Source of the DNA: Geobacter sp.
GTDB taxonomy: Bacteria; Desulfobacterota; Desulfuromonadia; Geobacterales; DSM-12255
DNA: 22,261 nucleotides
Direction: 5' to 3'
NCBI GenBank assembly: GCA_012026855.1
Contig: VEOV01000353.1
Span: 1 to 22,261, forward strand
This document shows positions 1 to 7,200 of the stretch, piece by piece (the first letter of the stretch is position 1; every line of letters starts with the position of its first letter). The notes beneath the pieces were generated by a model, which did not search any database, was not told the origin of the DNA, and saw nothing but the letters and a program-made list of their open reading frames with translations. Both the position numbers and the translations under genes were made by a program.

Positions 1-899
1 ACTACCCACTGTTCGGCGCATTTTCGGGCAATGGCTGGGTCCATGGGACAACGTCAAGAACGGCTGTCCATTTCAAGGTTTTCATTCCAATTGAAGGGAA
101 ATATTTGTTTAAAGTAACTGCCAAAGGTGACGATCAACTCTGGTCAATCGCCGGCAAAGCGTTCAAACTTGACTCAGGAACGGCATTCAAGGAGAGCACT
201 TTGGGCGAAGTCAACCTGACCGCTGGTGTGCTTGAGTTCAATGCTGTCATCCCCCCTTCAGGGGCAATTGACAGGTTTTCCCTCACGGCCCCGGATCTTC
301 GTCCGGTAGAACCGGTAAACGGCTGGGATTTCAACGCCCCCCTCACTGCAGAAGCAGTCAATGAAGCAGCGGCAGCGCTGCTCAACCTGGAAAGCAGCCT
401 GCCTGAAGACAAAACCTTTCCGAAGACAATTATTGAAGCAGCGGCGGCAACAGCTCTCCCTCCCGAAGCCATCCTTACGGACAACCCGGTTTACGGCAAA
501 ACAGTGGCTGCCAAATGGGTAAGACTCCCACAAAAAGAAGCAACAGTTTCCCTCCCCTTCAAGGCCGAGCGGACAGCTGTTTATACCCTCAAAGTTCGTA
601 CCCTGGGGGTAAAGCTGGCAGCAGGATTTGATAACATCTCTGCACTTTATCATGGCAAACCTTATCTGGATTGGATTGATATTGGCGCCTGCAAGCTTGC
701 ACAGGGGATGCATGCCATTAACATCCACCTGCCAGCTGCAGGGGGAATCGATGTGGTCGAAGTCGGCAGAAAACTTTCAACGGCAAAGGATTACGCCACT
801 CTGACGAAATTTGATCTCCCGCAAAACAGACCCCTTAAAACTGCCGAACTGGACACTGTCATTAAGGCATTGCAGGAGCAATTCAAAGAGAGAAAATGA
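1..899 (+). CDS. Unrecognised protein with two similar beta-rich modules (5' end outside window)
   Basis: The reading frame is open from position 3 with no stop upstream, so the gene begins before the window; the TTG at 105 is just an internal codon. The visible part is about 298 residues. I do not recognise the family. Two stretches look alike: one coded around 66-300 (HFKVFIPIEGKYLFKV to IDRFSLTAPDL) and one around 545-770 (TVSLPFKAERTAVYTLKV to GGIDVVEVGRK). Both alternate hydrophobic residues and end in a Gly-rich turn followed by 'ID' and a hydrophobic strand, which resembles carbohydrate-binding-like or other jelly-roll beta-sandwich modules. An Ala-rich, probably helical linker lies between them, and the tail is lysine-rich. 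The stop is 1 nt before the comEC start, implying co-transcription. Many beta-sandwich proteins are exported, but the N-terminus that would show a signal peptide is missing. The function is unknown. Confidence 0.8.
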   Translation, partial: YPLFGAFSGNGWVHGTTSRTAVHFKVFIPIEGKYLFKVTAKGDDQLWSIAGKAFKLDSGTAFKESTLGEVNLTAGVLEFNAVIPPSGAIDRFSLTAPDLRPVEPVNGWDFNAPLTAEAVNEAAAALLNLESSLPEDKTFPKTIIEAAAATALPPEAILTDNPVYGKTVAAKWVRLPQKEATVSLPFKAERTAVYTLKVRTLGVKLAAGFDNISALYHGKPYLDWIDIGACKLAQGMHAINIHLPAAGGIDVVEVGRKLSTAKDYATLTKFDLPQNRPLKTAELDTVIKALQEQFKERK

Positions 900-900
900 C

Positions 901-3324
901 TTGAACTTTCACCTGAGTCTGCCGCCAGCTGTGCTGCCGCTTTCCCTGTTTATCTGTGGGATTGCGGCAGCCGTAAGCTTTGGCCTTCTCCTTCCAGATC
1001 CCGGTTTCTCTCCGTTTTTTTTACTTCTCATCCCCCTGCTGCTTAGCAGAAATCCATCGCTCTGCCGTTGCTCACTCCTGATAACGCTGTTCCTTGTCGG
1101 CAATCTTTCCATTCAGCAATATTTAACACCGGCAACAACTTTGAAACCCTGGCTGGCAACCAGACAGGGTGAACTTATTATCGTTGAAGGGGTGGTATCG
1201 TCACGGCCGGAAGGATCCGAAAACGGCCGTAGGCTTATCATCAGGTTGAACGACATAGGCATACAAGGAACCGGCGAAAAATTCCCCGGCCATGAGACAA
1301 TCGCCATCAAAGTAGGCGGCAGCAAGTCACGGCAGTTCTACAGCGGCGACATTGTCCGCTGCAGCGCAAAGCTGAAAATCCCCAGGAATCTGGGCACTCC
1401 CGGTGAATTTGATCTGGAGCGTTACTACACCCTGAAAAGAATTGCTGCCACCGGCTTCATCAAGAGTGACAGTGAAATCGAAATAGCCGGCGTTGATGAG
1501 AGCTATTATTTCAGCCGCTATTTTGACCAAACTGCAGCTGCAGTAGGCGCATTTATCGAAGAAAGAGAACCGGGCATTGAAGGTGGCGTACTCCGCGCGC
1601 TGTTAATCGGGGACACCTCCGCGCTCCCCCAGAAGCTTAAGGACGCCTACAGCAGAACCGGTGTCAATCACATCCTGTCCATCAGCGGCTTCCATGTCGG
1701 TATAATCGCCCTGGCCCTCTACCAGTTCTGGGCAGCTGTATTCCGCCTGTTTCCAGCGGTGATGCTCTATATAAACGTGAAACGTGCTGTCTGCCTGGTA
1801 TCGCTGCCGGCAATCGCCTATTACCTGTTTCTTTCCGGAGCAGCACCGGCAACTGCCAGGTCAGTAATCATGCTCCTGTTTGTCACGCTTGCCGTTCTGA
1901 TCGAACGGGAAACCGACCAGCTCAACACCATTGCCATTGCCGCCTTCCTGCTCCTGATACTTAACCCTGCCCTTCTGTACGACATCTCATTTCAGTTATC
2001 ATTCATCGCTATCTGGGGCCTTTCAGTAATCACTCCACTGCTTACCGGCCATCAAGCAGTTAGTGCAGACAAGATCACAGGCAAGCTTGTCATCTTTGCG
2101 GCAGCATCCACCGCTGCTGTCATTGTAACCCTGCTGCCGGTCGCCTACTATTTCCAGCAGATCTCCCTGACAGGTATTATCAGCAACTTCCTCATAGTAC
2201 CGCTGCTTGGCTATGGAGCAGTAGTGACCTGCGGGTTGGCCATGCTCTGTCTGCCTATCTCTGTATCCGTATCAGGCTTACTGCTTGGCATTGCAGCATT
2301 GCTCACCACTGCCTCAAACCGGCTGATAGAATATCTGGATCACATTCCTCTCCTGCCGCTGTTTATCCCGACACAGATTGACATCTTCATCCTGCTCGCC
2401 ACCTTGATGATGATTTCAGCGGCAACCGCCAGAAAGTCGAAACAGGCCTTTTTCGCCATTTCTCCGCTACTGATCGCCACCCTGCACCTGGCCCCAACTG
2501 CCACACCAGCCACCAGTCTCAAGATCGACTTTCTCAGCGTCGGCCAGGGAGAGTCAACCCTGATAACCCTGCCGGACAGACGCACTATGCTTATTGATGG
2601 TGGTGGCAGCCTGACCGACACCAACTGGGATCTGGGCAGGCAACTTCTGCTGCCAGCCCTCAGAAAAGCTGGCGTCAGCAAAATAGACATTGTTGTCCTG
2701 ACCCACTCACACCCGGATCACCTGAAAGGTCTTAACGCTGTCATTGAAAATCTCGAAATCGGAGAGTTCTGGGAAAGTGGCCATAACAGAGGTAAAGAGT
2801 ATGCACAGCTGGTAAAACTGCTGCAGGGTAAACATATCCACCGCAGAATCATTAATGCACAAACCCCTGCGGCGTCAATTGCAGGGGTGAGGATAAAGTG
2901 TCTTTTCCCGTTTACGGCCATGGAGATGAGCTCCTGGCCGGATGACCTGAATGAGCTGTCGCTGGTATTGAAAATGGAATATGGTACGACGTCACTGCTG
3001 TTTACCGGCGACATAGGCATTGCCACAGAACTTGCCCTTGTCCGCAAGTATGCAAATCTCCACGCAACCATTCTCAAAGTCCCTCACCATGGCAGCGGCT
3101 ATTCAACAACCCCTGAATTTCTGAAGGCTGTTACACCTGAAGTTGCCGTCATCAGTGCCGGCTTTGGCAACAACTTCGGACTGCCTGCTGAAGAAACCGT
3201 TGACCGGCTGAAACGCGCCGGCGCTTCAATTTACCGGACAGACCTTGTTGGCACGGTTACGATCAACATCCCTGAGCAGAACTCACGCCCTGTGATAACC
3301 TCTCTGAGAAGGCAAATTAATTGA
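901..3324 (+). CDS. comEC: ComEC/Rec2-type DNA internalisation protein
   Basis: This 807-residue polytopic membrane protein matches the ComEC/Rec2 family, which forms the inner-membrane channel for single-stranded DNA in natural transformation. In order it has an N-terminal pair of hydrophobic segments, a soluble OB-like region, the Competence domain with many membrane helices (GVNHILSISGFHVG at residues 254-267 is the family signature), and a C-terminal metallo-beta-lactamase-like domain. That last domain carries HSHPDH at residues 602-607, an upstream LIDGGG and a downstream VPHHGS. An open frame runs back to a TTG at 811, inside the upstream gene. The TTG at 901 is preferred because GAGAG lies 8 nt upstream and it avoids a 90-nt overlap. 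The MBL metal site looks intact, so a nuclease role is possible. Presence of comEC alone does not prove competence. Confidence 0.93.
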   Translation: MNFHLSLPPAVLPLSLFICGIAAAVSFGLLLPDPGFSPFFLLLIPLLLSRNPSLCRCSLLITLFLVGNLSIQQYLTPATTLKPWLATRQGELIIVEGVVSSRPEGSENGRRLIIRLNDIGIQGTGEKFPGHETIAIKVGGSKSRQFYSGDIVRCSAKLKIPRNLGTPGEFDLERYYTLKRIAATGFIKSDSEIEIAGVDESYYFSRYFDQTAAAVGAFIEEREPGIEGGVLRALLIGDTSALPQKLKDAYSRTGVNHILSISGFHVGIIALALYQFWAAVFRLFPAVMLYINVKRAVCLVSLPAIAYYLFLSGAAPATARSVIMLLFVTLAVLIERETDQLNTIAIAAFLLLILNPALLYDISFQLSFIAIWGLSVITPLLTGHQAVSADKITGKLVIFAAASTAAVIVTLLPVAYYFQQISLTGIISNFLIVPLLGYGAVVTCGLAMLCLPISVSVSGLLLGIAALLTTASNRLIEYLDHIPLLPLFIPTQIDIFILLATLMMISAATARKSKQAFFAISPLLIATLHLAPTATPATSLKIDFLSVGQGESTLITLPDRRTMLIDGGGSLTDTNWDLGRQLLLPALRKAGVSKIDIVVLTHSHPDHLKGLNAVIENLEIGEFWESGHNRGKEYAQLVKLLQGKHIHRRIINAQTPAASIAGVRIKCLFPFTAMEMSSWPDDLNELSLVLKMEYGTTSLLFTGDIGIATELALVRKYANLHATILKVPHHGSGYSTTPEFLKAVTPEVAVISAGFGNNFGLPAEETVDRLKRAGASIYRTDLVGTVTINIPEQNSRPVITSLRRQIN

Positions 3325-3349
3325 CACAGGAGCACTTGTCCTGTATTTT
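3321..3349 (+). promoter_or_regulatory. Candidate sigma70 promoter for the response regulator-hisS-kinase genes
   Basis: A perfect TTGACA (3321-3326) overlaps the comEC stop codon. It is followed, after exactly 17 nt, by TATTTT (3344-3349), which matches 4 of 6 positions of the -10 consensus. It faces the response regulator gene starting at 3396, leaving a leader of roughly 40 nt. This is inferred from motif match and spacing only. Confidence 0.45.
3326..3344. repeat. Perfect 6-bp inverted repeat in the comEC-response regulator gap
   Basis: ACAGGA (3326-3331) and TCCTGT (3339-3344) form a perfect dyad with a 7-nt spacer, followed by a short T run (3346-3350). It lies almost exactly between the candidate -35 and -10 boxes, so it could be an operator. 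It could also be a weak terminator for comEC, though the stem is short. Confidence 0.4.
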
Positions 3350-3395
3350 TACTCTGTTAAATTCATCTTATAAGCCTTTTCAGAGGTCTCTTTCG

Positions 3396-4763
3396 ATGGA
3401 AAAAATCCTGATTGTTGAAGATGACGCCTTTTTCCGTGAGATCTTCTCTGATATTTTGAGAGAAGATGGCTATCACGTTGATACGGCATCATCCGGCAAT
3501 GAAGCTCTGGAAATGCTTGAGAAAACCAGCTACCAACTGGTAGTTACAGACATGGTTCTCCAGGACATCAGCGGTCTCGATATCCTCTCCCGTGCAAAGC
3601 AGATGGATAGCGACATCGAGGTGATTGTCGTAACCGGTTACGGCAACATGGAGTCTGCCATCTATGCCTTGAAAAACGGTGCCCGCGATTACCTTGTCAA
3701 GCCCATCAGCCATGACGAATTCAAGCATGTTGTAAAACTCTCCATGGAGCAGAGGCGACTGCTTGACGAAAATCAGGGTCTGAAGGACCAGATTCGTCTA
3801 TTCCAGACAAGCCAGACAATTGCAAACTGCATAGACATAGACAGAATACAGCTTCTTGTGCTTGAAGCTGCCATCAAGGAAACTGCGGCGTTAAAAGCAT
3901 TCTCCTGCCTGCGGGACGCCTCCAGAGAGATTTTTCTCATGGAGGCCAAGGGGCTCGCCAAAGAGGAAGCCGAGAAGATCAATGACCGACTGAAAACTGT
4001 TTTCAACTGGGAAGAAGAATCTCTCCTAGAACCTTTGCAACTGAGTCTCCCGGCTGTAGACGGTTCGGAAGCAGTTGACCTGTTGCTTCTGCCGCTTGCA
4101 CACAAGACGCCATTGCAAGGTGTTGTCGTGCTATTGTTCGGCGACAGCGAGGCGCCCGCTCTCAACCTGAAAAACATCCATTTCCTGATGGAGCAGTCGG
4201 CACTGGCGCTTGATAATGCAGGCCGCTACTCCATGGCCAAGGACCTGCTGAATATTGACGAGCTGACCGGTCTTTATAACTACAGATACCTGGAAATAGC
4301 CCTTGACCGCGAAATGAAAAGAGCTGAAAGATTTGGCTTGAGCATGGCAGTTATCTTCCTTGATGTGGACATGCTGAAGGTAATCAATGATACCTATGGT
4401 CACCTTATCGGCAGTCGCGTTCTCAAGGAGGTAGGAGCAGTTCTCAAGAAGTCGGTCCGTGAAGTGGATATAGTTATCAGATACGGCGGCGATGAATACA
4501 CCATTATTCTGATAGAGACTGGCAGACAGGGCGCGGCCGTTGTTGCCGAACGTATCAGGAAGAGAATTGCAGATCATCCGTTTATTCTCGACAATAATCT
4601 GAATGTTGATCTGACTGCATCGCTTGGCTTTGCCTGCTATCCGGACGACACCAAATCCAAGCTTGAACTTCTGGAAATGGCTGACAGGGCGATGTACTAC
4701 GGCAAGGCAAGTGGCAGAAATATTGTCTCACACATTTCAGAAAGTCTGGACAACCACCCTTAG
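3396..4763 (+). CDS. Response regulator with GGDEF domain (probable diguanylate cyclase)
   Basis: A 455-residue cytoplasmic signalling protein. Residues 1-120 form a receiver domain with acidic pair D9/D10, phospho-acceptor D52, switch T80 and K102. Residues about 140-290 look like a GAF domain after a short coiled coil. Residues about 295-450 form a GGDEF domain with the LDVD metal site and the signature GGDEY at 364-368 (Tyr replaces the usual Phe). The RxxD inhibitory site is present as R355-D358, five residues before the signature, so feedback inhibition by cyclic di-GMP is expected. It most likely makes cyclic di-GMP from GTP when phosphorylated. An open frame reaches back to a TTG at 3321. 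The ATG at 3396 is chosen because AGAGG lies 9 nt upstream and the receiver fold starts directly at MEKILIVEDD. hisS follows after 18 nt. Confidence 0.92.
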   Translation: MEKILIVEDDAFFREIFSDILREDGYHVDTASSGNEALEMLEKTSYQLVVTDMVLQDISGLDILSRAKQMDSDIEVIVVTGYGNMESAIYALKNGARDYLVKPISHDEFKHVVKLSMEQRRLLDENQGLKDQIRLFQTSQTIANCIDIDRIQLLVLEAAIKETAALKAFSCLRDASREIFLMEAKGLAKEEAEKINDRLKTVFNWEEESLLEPLQLSLPAVDGSEAVDLLLLPLAHKTPLQGVVVLLFGDSEAPALNLKNIHFLMEQSALALDNAGRYSMAKDLLNIDELTGLYNYRYLEIALDREMKRAERFGLSMAVIFLDVDMLKVINDTYGHLIGSRVLKEVGAVLKKSVREVDIVIRYGGDEYTIILIETGRQGAAVVAERIRKRIADHPFILDNNLNVDLTASLGFACYPDDTKSKLELLEMADRAMYYGKASGRNIVSHISESLDNHP

Positions 4764-4781
4764 AATCAGGAGCACTTCTTC

Positions 4782-6032
4782 TTGGCAATATCCGCAATCA
4801 AAGGTTTCAACGACATCCTTCCTGGTGAGGTTGAAAAGTGGCAGCATATTGAAGCTGTGGCAAGAGAAGTCTTCAGATGCTACGGCTTTTCTGAAATTCG
4901 TGTGCCGATCATGGAGAAAACCGAACTTTTCTCAAGATCCATAGGCGACGCCACCGACATAGTTGAAAAAGAAATGTACTCCTTTATCGACAAGGGAGAA
5001 AATAAAGTAACACTTCGCCCTGAGGGAACAGCTGGCGTCATGCGGGCACTGATTGAGCAGAAACTGTATGTCTCTGACCCGGTCAGCAAACTTTACTACA
5101 TGGGGCCGATGTTCCGTTATGAGCGGCCGCAAAAAGGTCGCTATCGCCAGTTTCACCAGATCGGCGCTGAGGTTACGGGCGTTTCTGACCCAAAAGTAGA
5201 TGCCCAGGTTCTAACAATGCTGTGCAATTTTTTCCAGAGACTTGGACTTCACGAGCCATCAATGGAAATAAACTCTTTGGGCTGTCCTGAATGCAGACCA
5301 GCCTATCGCGAAGCCCTCAAACAGTTCCTTCGCAACCACTTGTCTGAACTATGCGAAGACTGCCGCAGAAGATTGGAAACCAATCCGCTCCGTGCCCTTG
5401 ACTGCAAATCCGAAGGCTGCAAAGTGGCAACTAAAGATGCCCCGGCAATGATTGATGCGCTTTGCAGTGAGTGCGATACACACTTTGCCGCCGTAAAAGA
5501 TTATCTGGCAAGTGTCGGCACAGAATACCGCATAAACAGCCGGATGGTTCGTGGCCTGGATTATTACACAAGAACGACTTTCGAAGTTGTTACAGGACTT
5601 CTTGGCTCACAAAGCGCGGTAGCGGCTGGTGGCAGATATGATGGCCTGATTAGTGATCTTGGCGGACCGGCAATACCAGGCATTGGTTTTGCCATGGGAG
5701 TTGAGCGAGTTGCCCTGCTCCTCGACTCAGCTGAATTCAAAACTGCCCCGGATCTGTTTATTGTCGCCCTGGGCGAAGCTGCCCAGAAAAAAGCATTCAC
5801 CCTTGCTGCTGACCTGCAACGGTCAGGCGCTGCAGTCGAACTTGACTATGAAGGCAAAAGCATGAAGAGCCAGATGAGAAGAGCAGACAAACTTGCCGCA
5901 ACCTTTACCCTCATCATCGGTGAAACTGAACTAACCTCTGGAAAAGCGCCGCTCAAAGAGATGTCCAGCGGTTTACAGAATGAAATCAACCTCGACACTG
6001 ACACTGTTCTCTCGCTCATCAAGAGGCGATGA
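4782..6032 (+). CDS. hisS: Histidyl-tRNA synthetase
   Basis: HisRS attaches histidine to tRNA-His using ATP; it is an essential cytoplasmic class II synthetase. The 416-residue length is normal. Class II motif 2 includes FRYERPQ from F111 with catalytic R112. The HisRS-specific signatures GLDYYTRT (from G258) and AAGGRYDG (281-288) are both intact. The insertion domain has several cysteines (CPEC, CEDC, the CKSEGC region), which is usual in bacterial HisRS. A C-terminal anticodon-binding domain follows from about residue 325. The start is TTG at 4782 with AGGAG 9 nt upstream, and it gives the typical N-terminus ending in KGFNDILPGE. The gene is packed between a response regulator and a histidine kinase (1 nt before the latter), so all three probably share a transcript. 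There is no T-box-like leader in the 18-nt upstream gap. Confidence 0.97.
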   Translation: MAISAIKGFNDILPGEVEKWQHIEAVAREVFRCYGFSEIRVPIMEKTELFSRSIGDATDIVEKEMYSFIDKGENKVTLRPEGTAGVMRALIEQKLYVSDPVSKLYYMGPMFRYERPQKGRYRQFHQIGAEVTGVSDPKVDAQVLTMLCNFFQRLGLHEPSMEINSLGCPECRPAYREALKQFLRNHLSELCEDCRRRLETNPLRALDCKSEGCKVATKDAPAMIDALCSECDTHFAAVKDYLASVGTEYRINSRMVRGLDYYTRTTFEVVTGLLGSQSAVAAGGRYDGLISDLGGPAIPGIGFAMGVERVALLLDSAEFKTAPDLFIVALGEAAQKKAFTLAADLQRSGAAVELDYEGKSMKSQMRRADKLAATFTLIIGETELTSGKAPLKEMSSGLQNEINLDTDTVLSLIKRR

Positions 6033-6033
6033 T

Positions 6034-7125
6034 GTGAAATATCCCCAACTGCGAACCCTTATTATCGCAGCATCCATCCTGGCCATCTCGGCACTGCATT
6101 ACCTTACCCCGCTGCACCTCCACTACCTGCACGATATATATCAACGTTTCTATTACATTCCGATTATCCTGGCAGCACTCTGGTTCGGACTGCGCGGTGG
6201 ACTGACATCGGCTATCATTGTAAGTCTTGTGTATGCACCGCACATCATGTTCCAGTGGGGCGGACACGTCACCTTGGAGATGGAAAAGTACCTTGAAATA
6301 GTACTTTACAATATTGTTGGCGCTCTCACTGGACTACTTTCCCAACGAGAGCAGGAGAAAAGTGAAGCGCTTCAACAAAGCATTATTGAACAGGAAGAAG
6401 CATACAAACAGTTGCGCAACCAGACGGAAAAGCTGATTTCCATCGAGGAAGAACTCAGACGCTCAGAAAAACTTGCCACTCTCGGCGAAATGGCTGCCGT
6501 ACTGGCCCACGAAATCAGAAACCCTCTTGGTTCAATCAGGGGAACCGCAGAAATACTTAAAGATGACTATCCTTTGAACAGTGACAAGCATGAGTTCATC
6601 GAAATTCAGATTAAGGAAACCGAACGGCTCAACAATGTTGTCGAGGATTTCCTTAGAATGGCAAAGCAGAGCAACCCGGAAATAAAACCATGTCCGATTG
6701 CCATCGAACTGGAAACGATTGTAGCGATTTTGAAAAATGACGCAGCGATCTCTAACGTTGTGATTACCCTTGATAATATAAGCCCTGCATTGATGATTAA
6801 GGGTGATGCCGAGAAACTGCGTCAGGCATTACTGAACATCATGATAAACGGCATTCAAGCTGTCACAGAGGGTGGAGAAATCAAGATTTCGACTGAAATA
6901 GCAGGTGATTATTGCGAACTTTATATTCGCGATAACGGCAAAGGTATGGATCTAGAAACTGCTGCAAAGATTTTCGAACCATTTTTCACAACCAAAGAGT
7001 CGGGGACAGGCCTTGGTCTGGCAATAACCAGAAAAATAATTGCTGCCCATGGTGGGGACATCTCGGTCGCTTCAACACCAGGCAAAGGGAGTTGTTTTAC
7101 TATAAAATTACCGCTTTGGCAATGA
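6034..7125 (+). CDS. Membrane-bound sensor histidine kinase
   Basis: A 363-residue two-component sensor kinase. The first 110 or so residues hold about four membrane helices with short loops and no sizeable periplasmic domain, so the signal is probably sensed within the membrane or the cytoplasm. A glutamine/glutamate-rich coiled coil (about 105-150) leads to a HisKA domain with phospho-acceptor H159 in AHEIRNP. The ATPase domain shows the N box around N272, the G1 box DNGKG (300-304), the F box FEPFFTT, and the G2 box starting at G324 (GTGLGL). All catalytic boxes look intact. The frame is open back to 5980, inside hisS. GTG at 6034, 1 nt after the hisS stop and 7 nt after AGAGG, is the likely start. 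The nearest possible partner is the GGDEF response regulator on the other side of hisS. A strong terminator follows. Confidence 0.93.
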   Translation: MKYPQLRTLIIAASILAISALHYLTPLHLHYLHDIYQRFYYIPIILAALWFGLRGGLTSAIIVSLVYAPHIMFQWGGHVTLEMEKYLEIVLYNIVGALTGLLSQREQEKSEALQQSIIEQEEAYKQLRNQTEKLISIEEELRRSEKLATLGEMAAVLAHEIRNPLGSIRGTAEILKDDYPLNSDKHEFIEIQIKETERLNNVVEDFLRMAKQSNPEIKPCPIAIELETIVAILKNDAAISNVVITLDNISPALMIKGDAEKLRQALLNIMINGIQAVTEGGEIKISTEIAGDYCELYIRDNGKGMDLETAAKIFEPFFTTKESGTGLGLAITRKIIAAHGGDISVASTPGKGSCFTIKLPLWQ

Positions 7126-7140
7126 TGCCGCTAACAGATA

Positions 7141-7174
7141 AAAAAGACCCGCTCTTTCAAGCGGGTCTTTTTTT
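7141..7174. terminator. Bidirectional intrinsic terminator between convergent operons
   Basis: AAAGACCCGC (7143-7152) and GCGGGTCTTT (7161-7170) form a perfect 10-bp stem with an 8-nt loop. It is flanked by A residues on the left and seven T residues on the right (7168-7174), so the hairpin has a U tract when read in either direction. It lies 15 nt after the kinase stop on the plus strand and 26 nt after the rplQ stop on the minus strand, and probably ends both transcripts. Confidence 0.93.
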
Positions 7175-7200
7175 ATTTCTGCTTCAACTGACTGAAACGA

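Noticed and set aside
105..107. TTG as the start of the first gene
   Set aside because: The same frame is open back to position 3 and reads plausible protein, and no Shine-Dalgarno site precedes the TTG; the gene simply starts before the window.
258..728. 156-codon cysteine-rich open frame opposite the first gene
   Set aside because: The cysteines are the reverse complement of Gln/Ala codons of the sense gene; there is no motif spacing of a real zinc or disulfide protein.
811..900. Longer comEC starting at TTG 811
   Set aside because: It would overlap the upstream gene by about 90 nt, has no ribosome site, and its first 30 residues are unlike a ComEC N-terminus; TTG 901 has GAGAG at good spacing.
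4131..4577. 148-codon open frame opposite the GGDEF domain
   Set aside because: Antisense shadow of a strongly supported gene, with no ribosome site or recognisable domain.
5980..6033. Longer histidine kinase starting inside hisS
   Set aside because: The extra residues are Ser/Thr-rich and lack a ribosome site; GTG 6034 follows AGAGG by 7 nt and starts just before the first membrane helix.
7126..7200. Possible small RNA or promoter in the convergent gap
   Set aside because: The sequence is explained by the bidirectional terminator; no -35/-10 pair was recognised.
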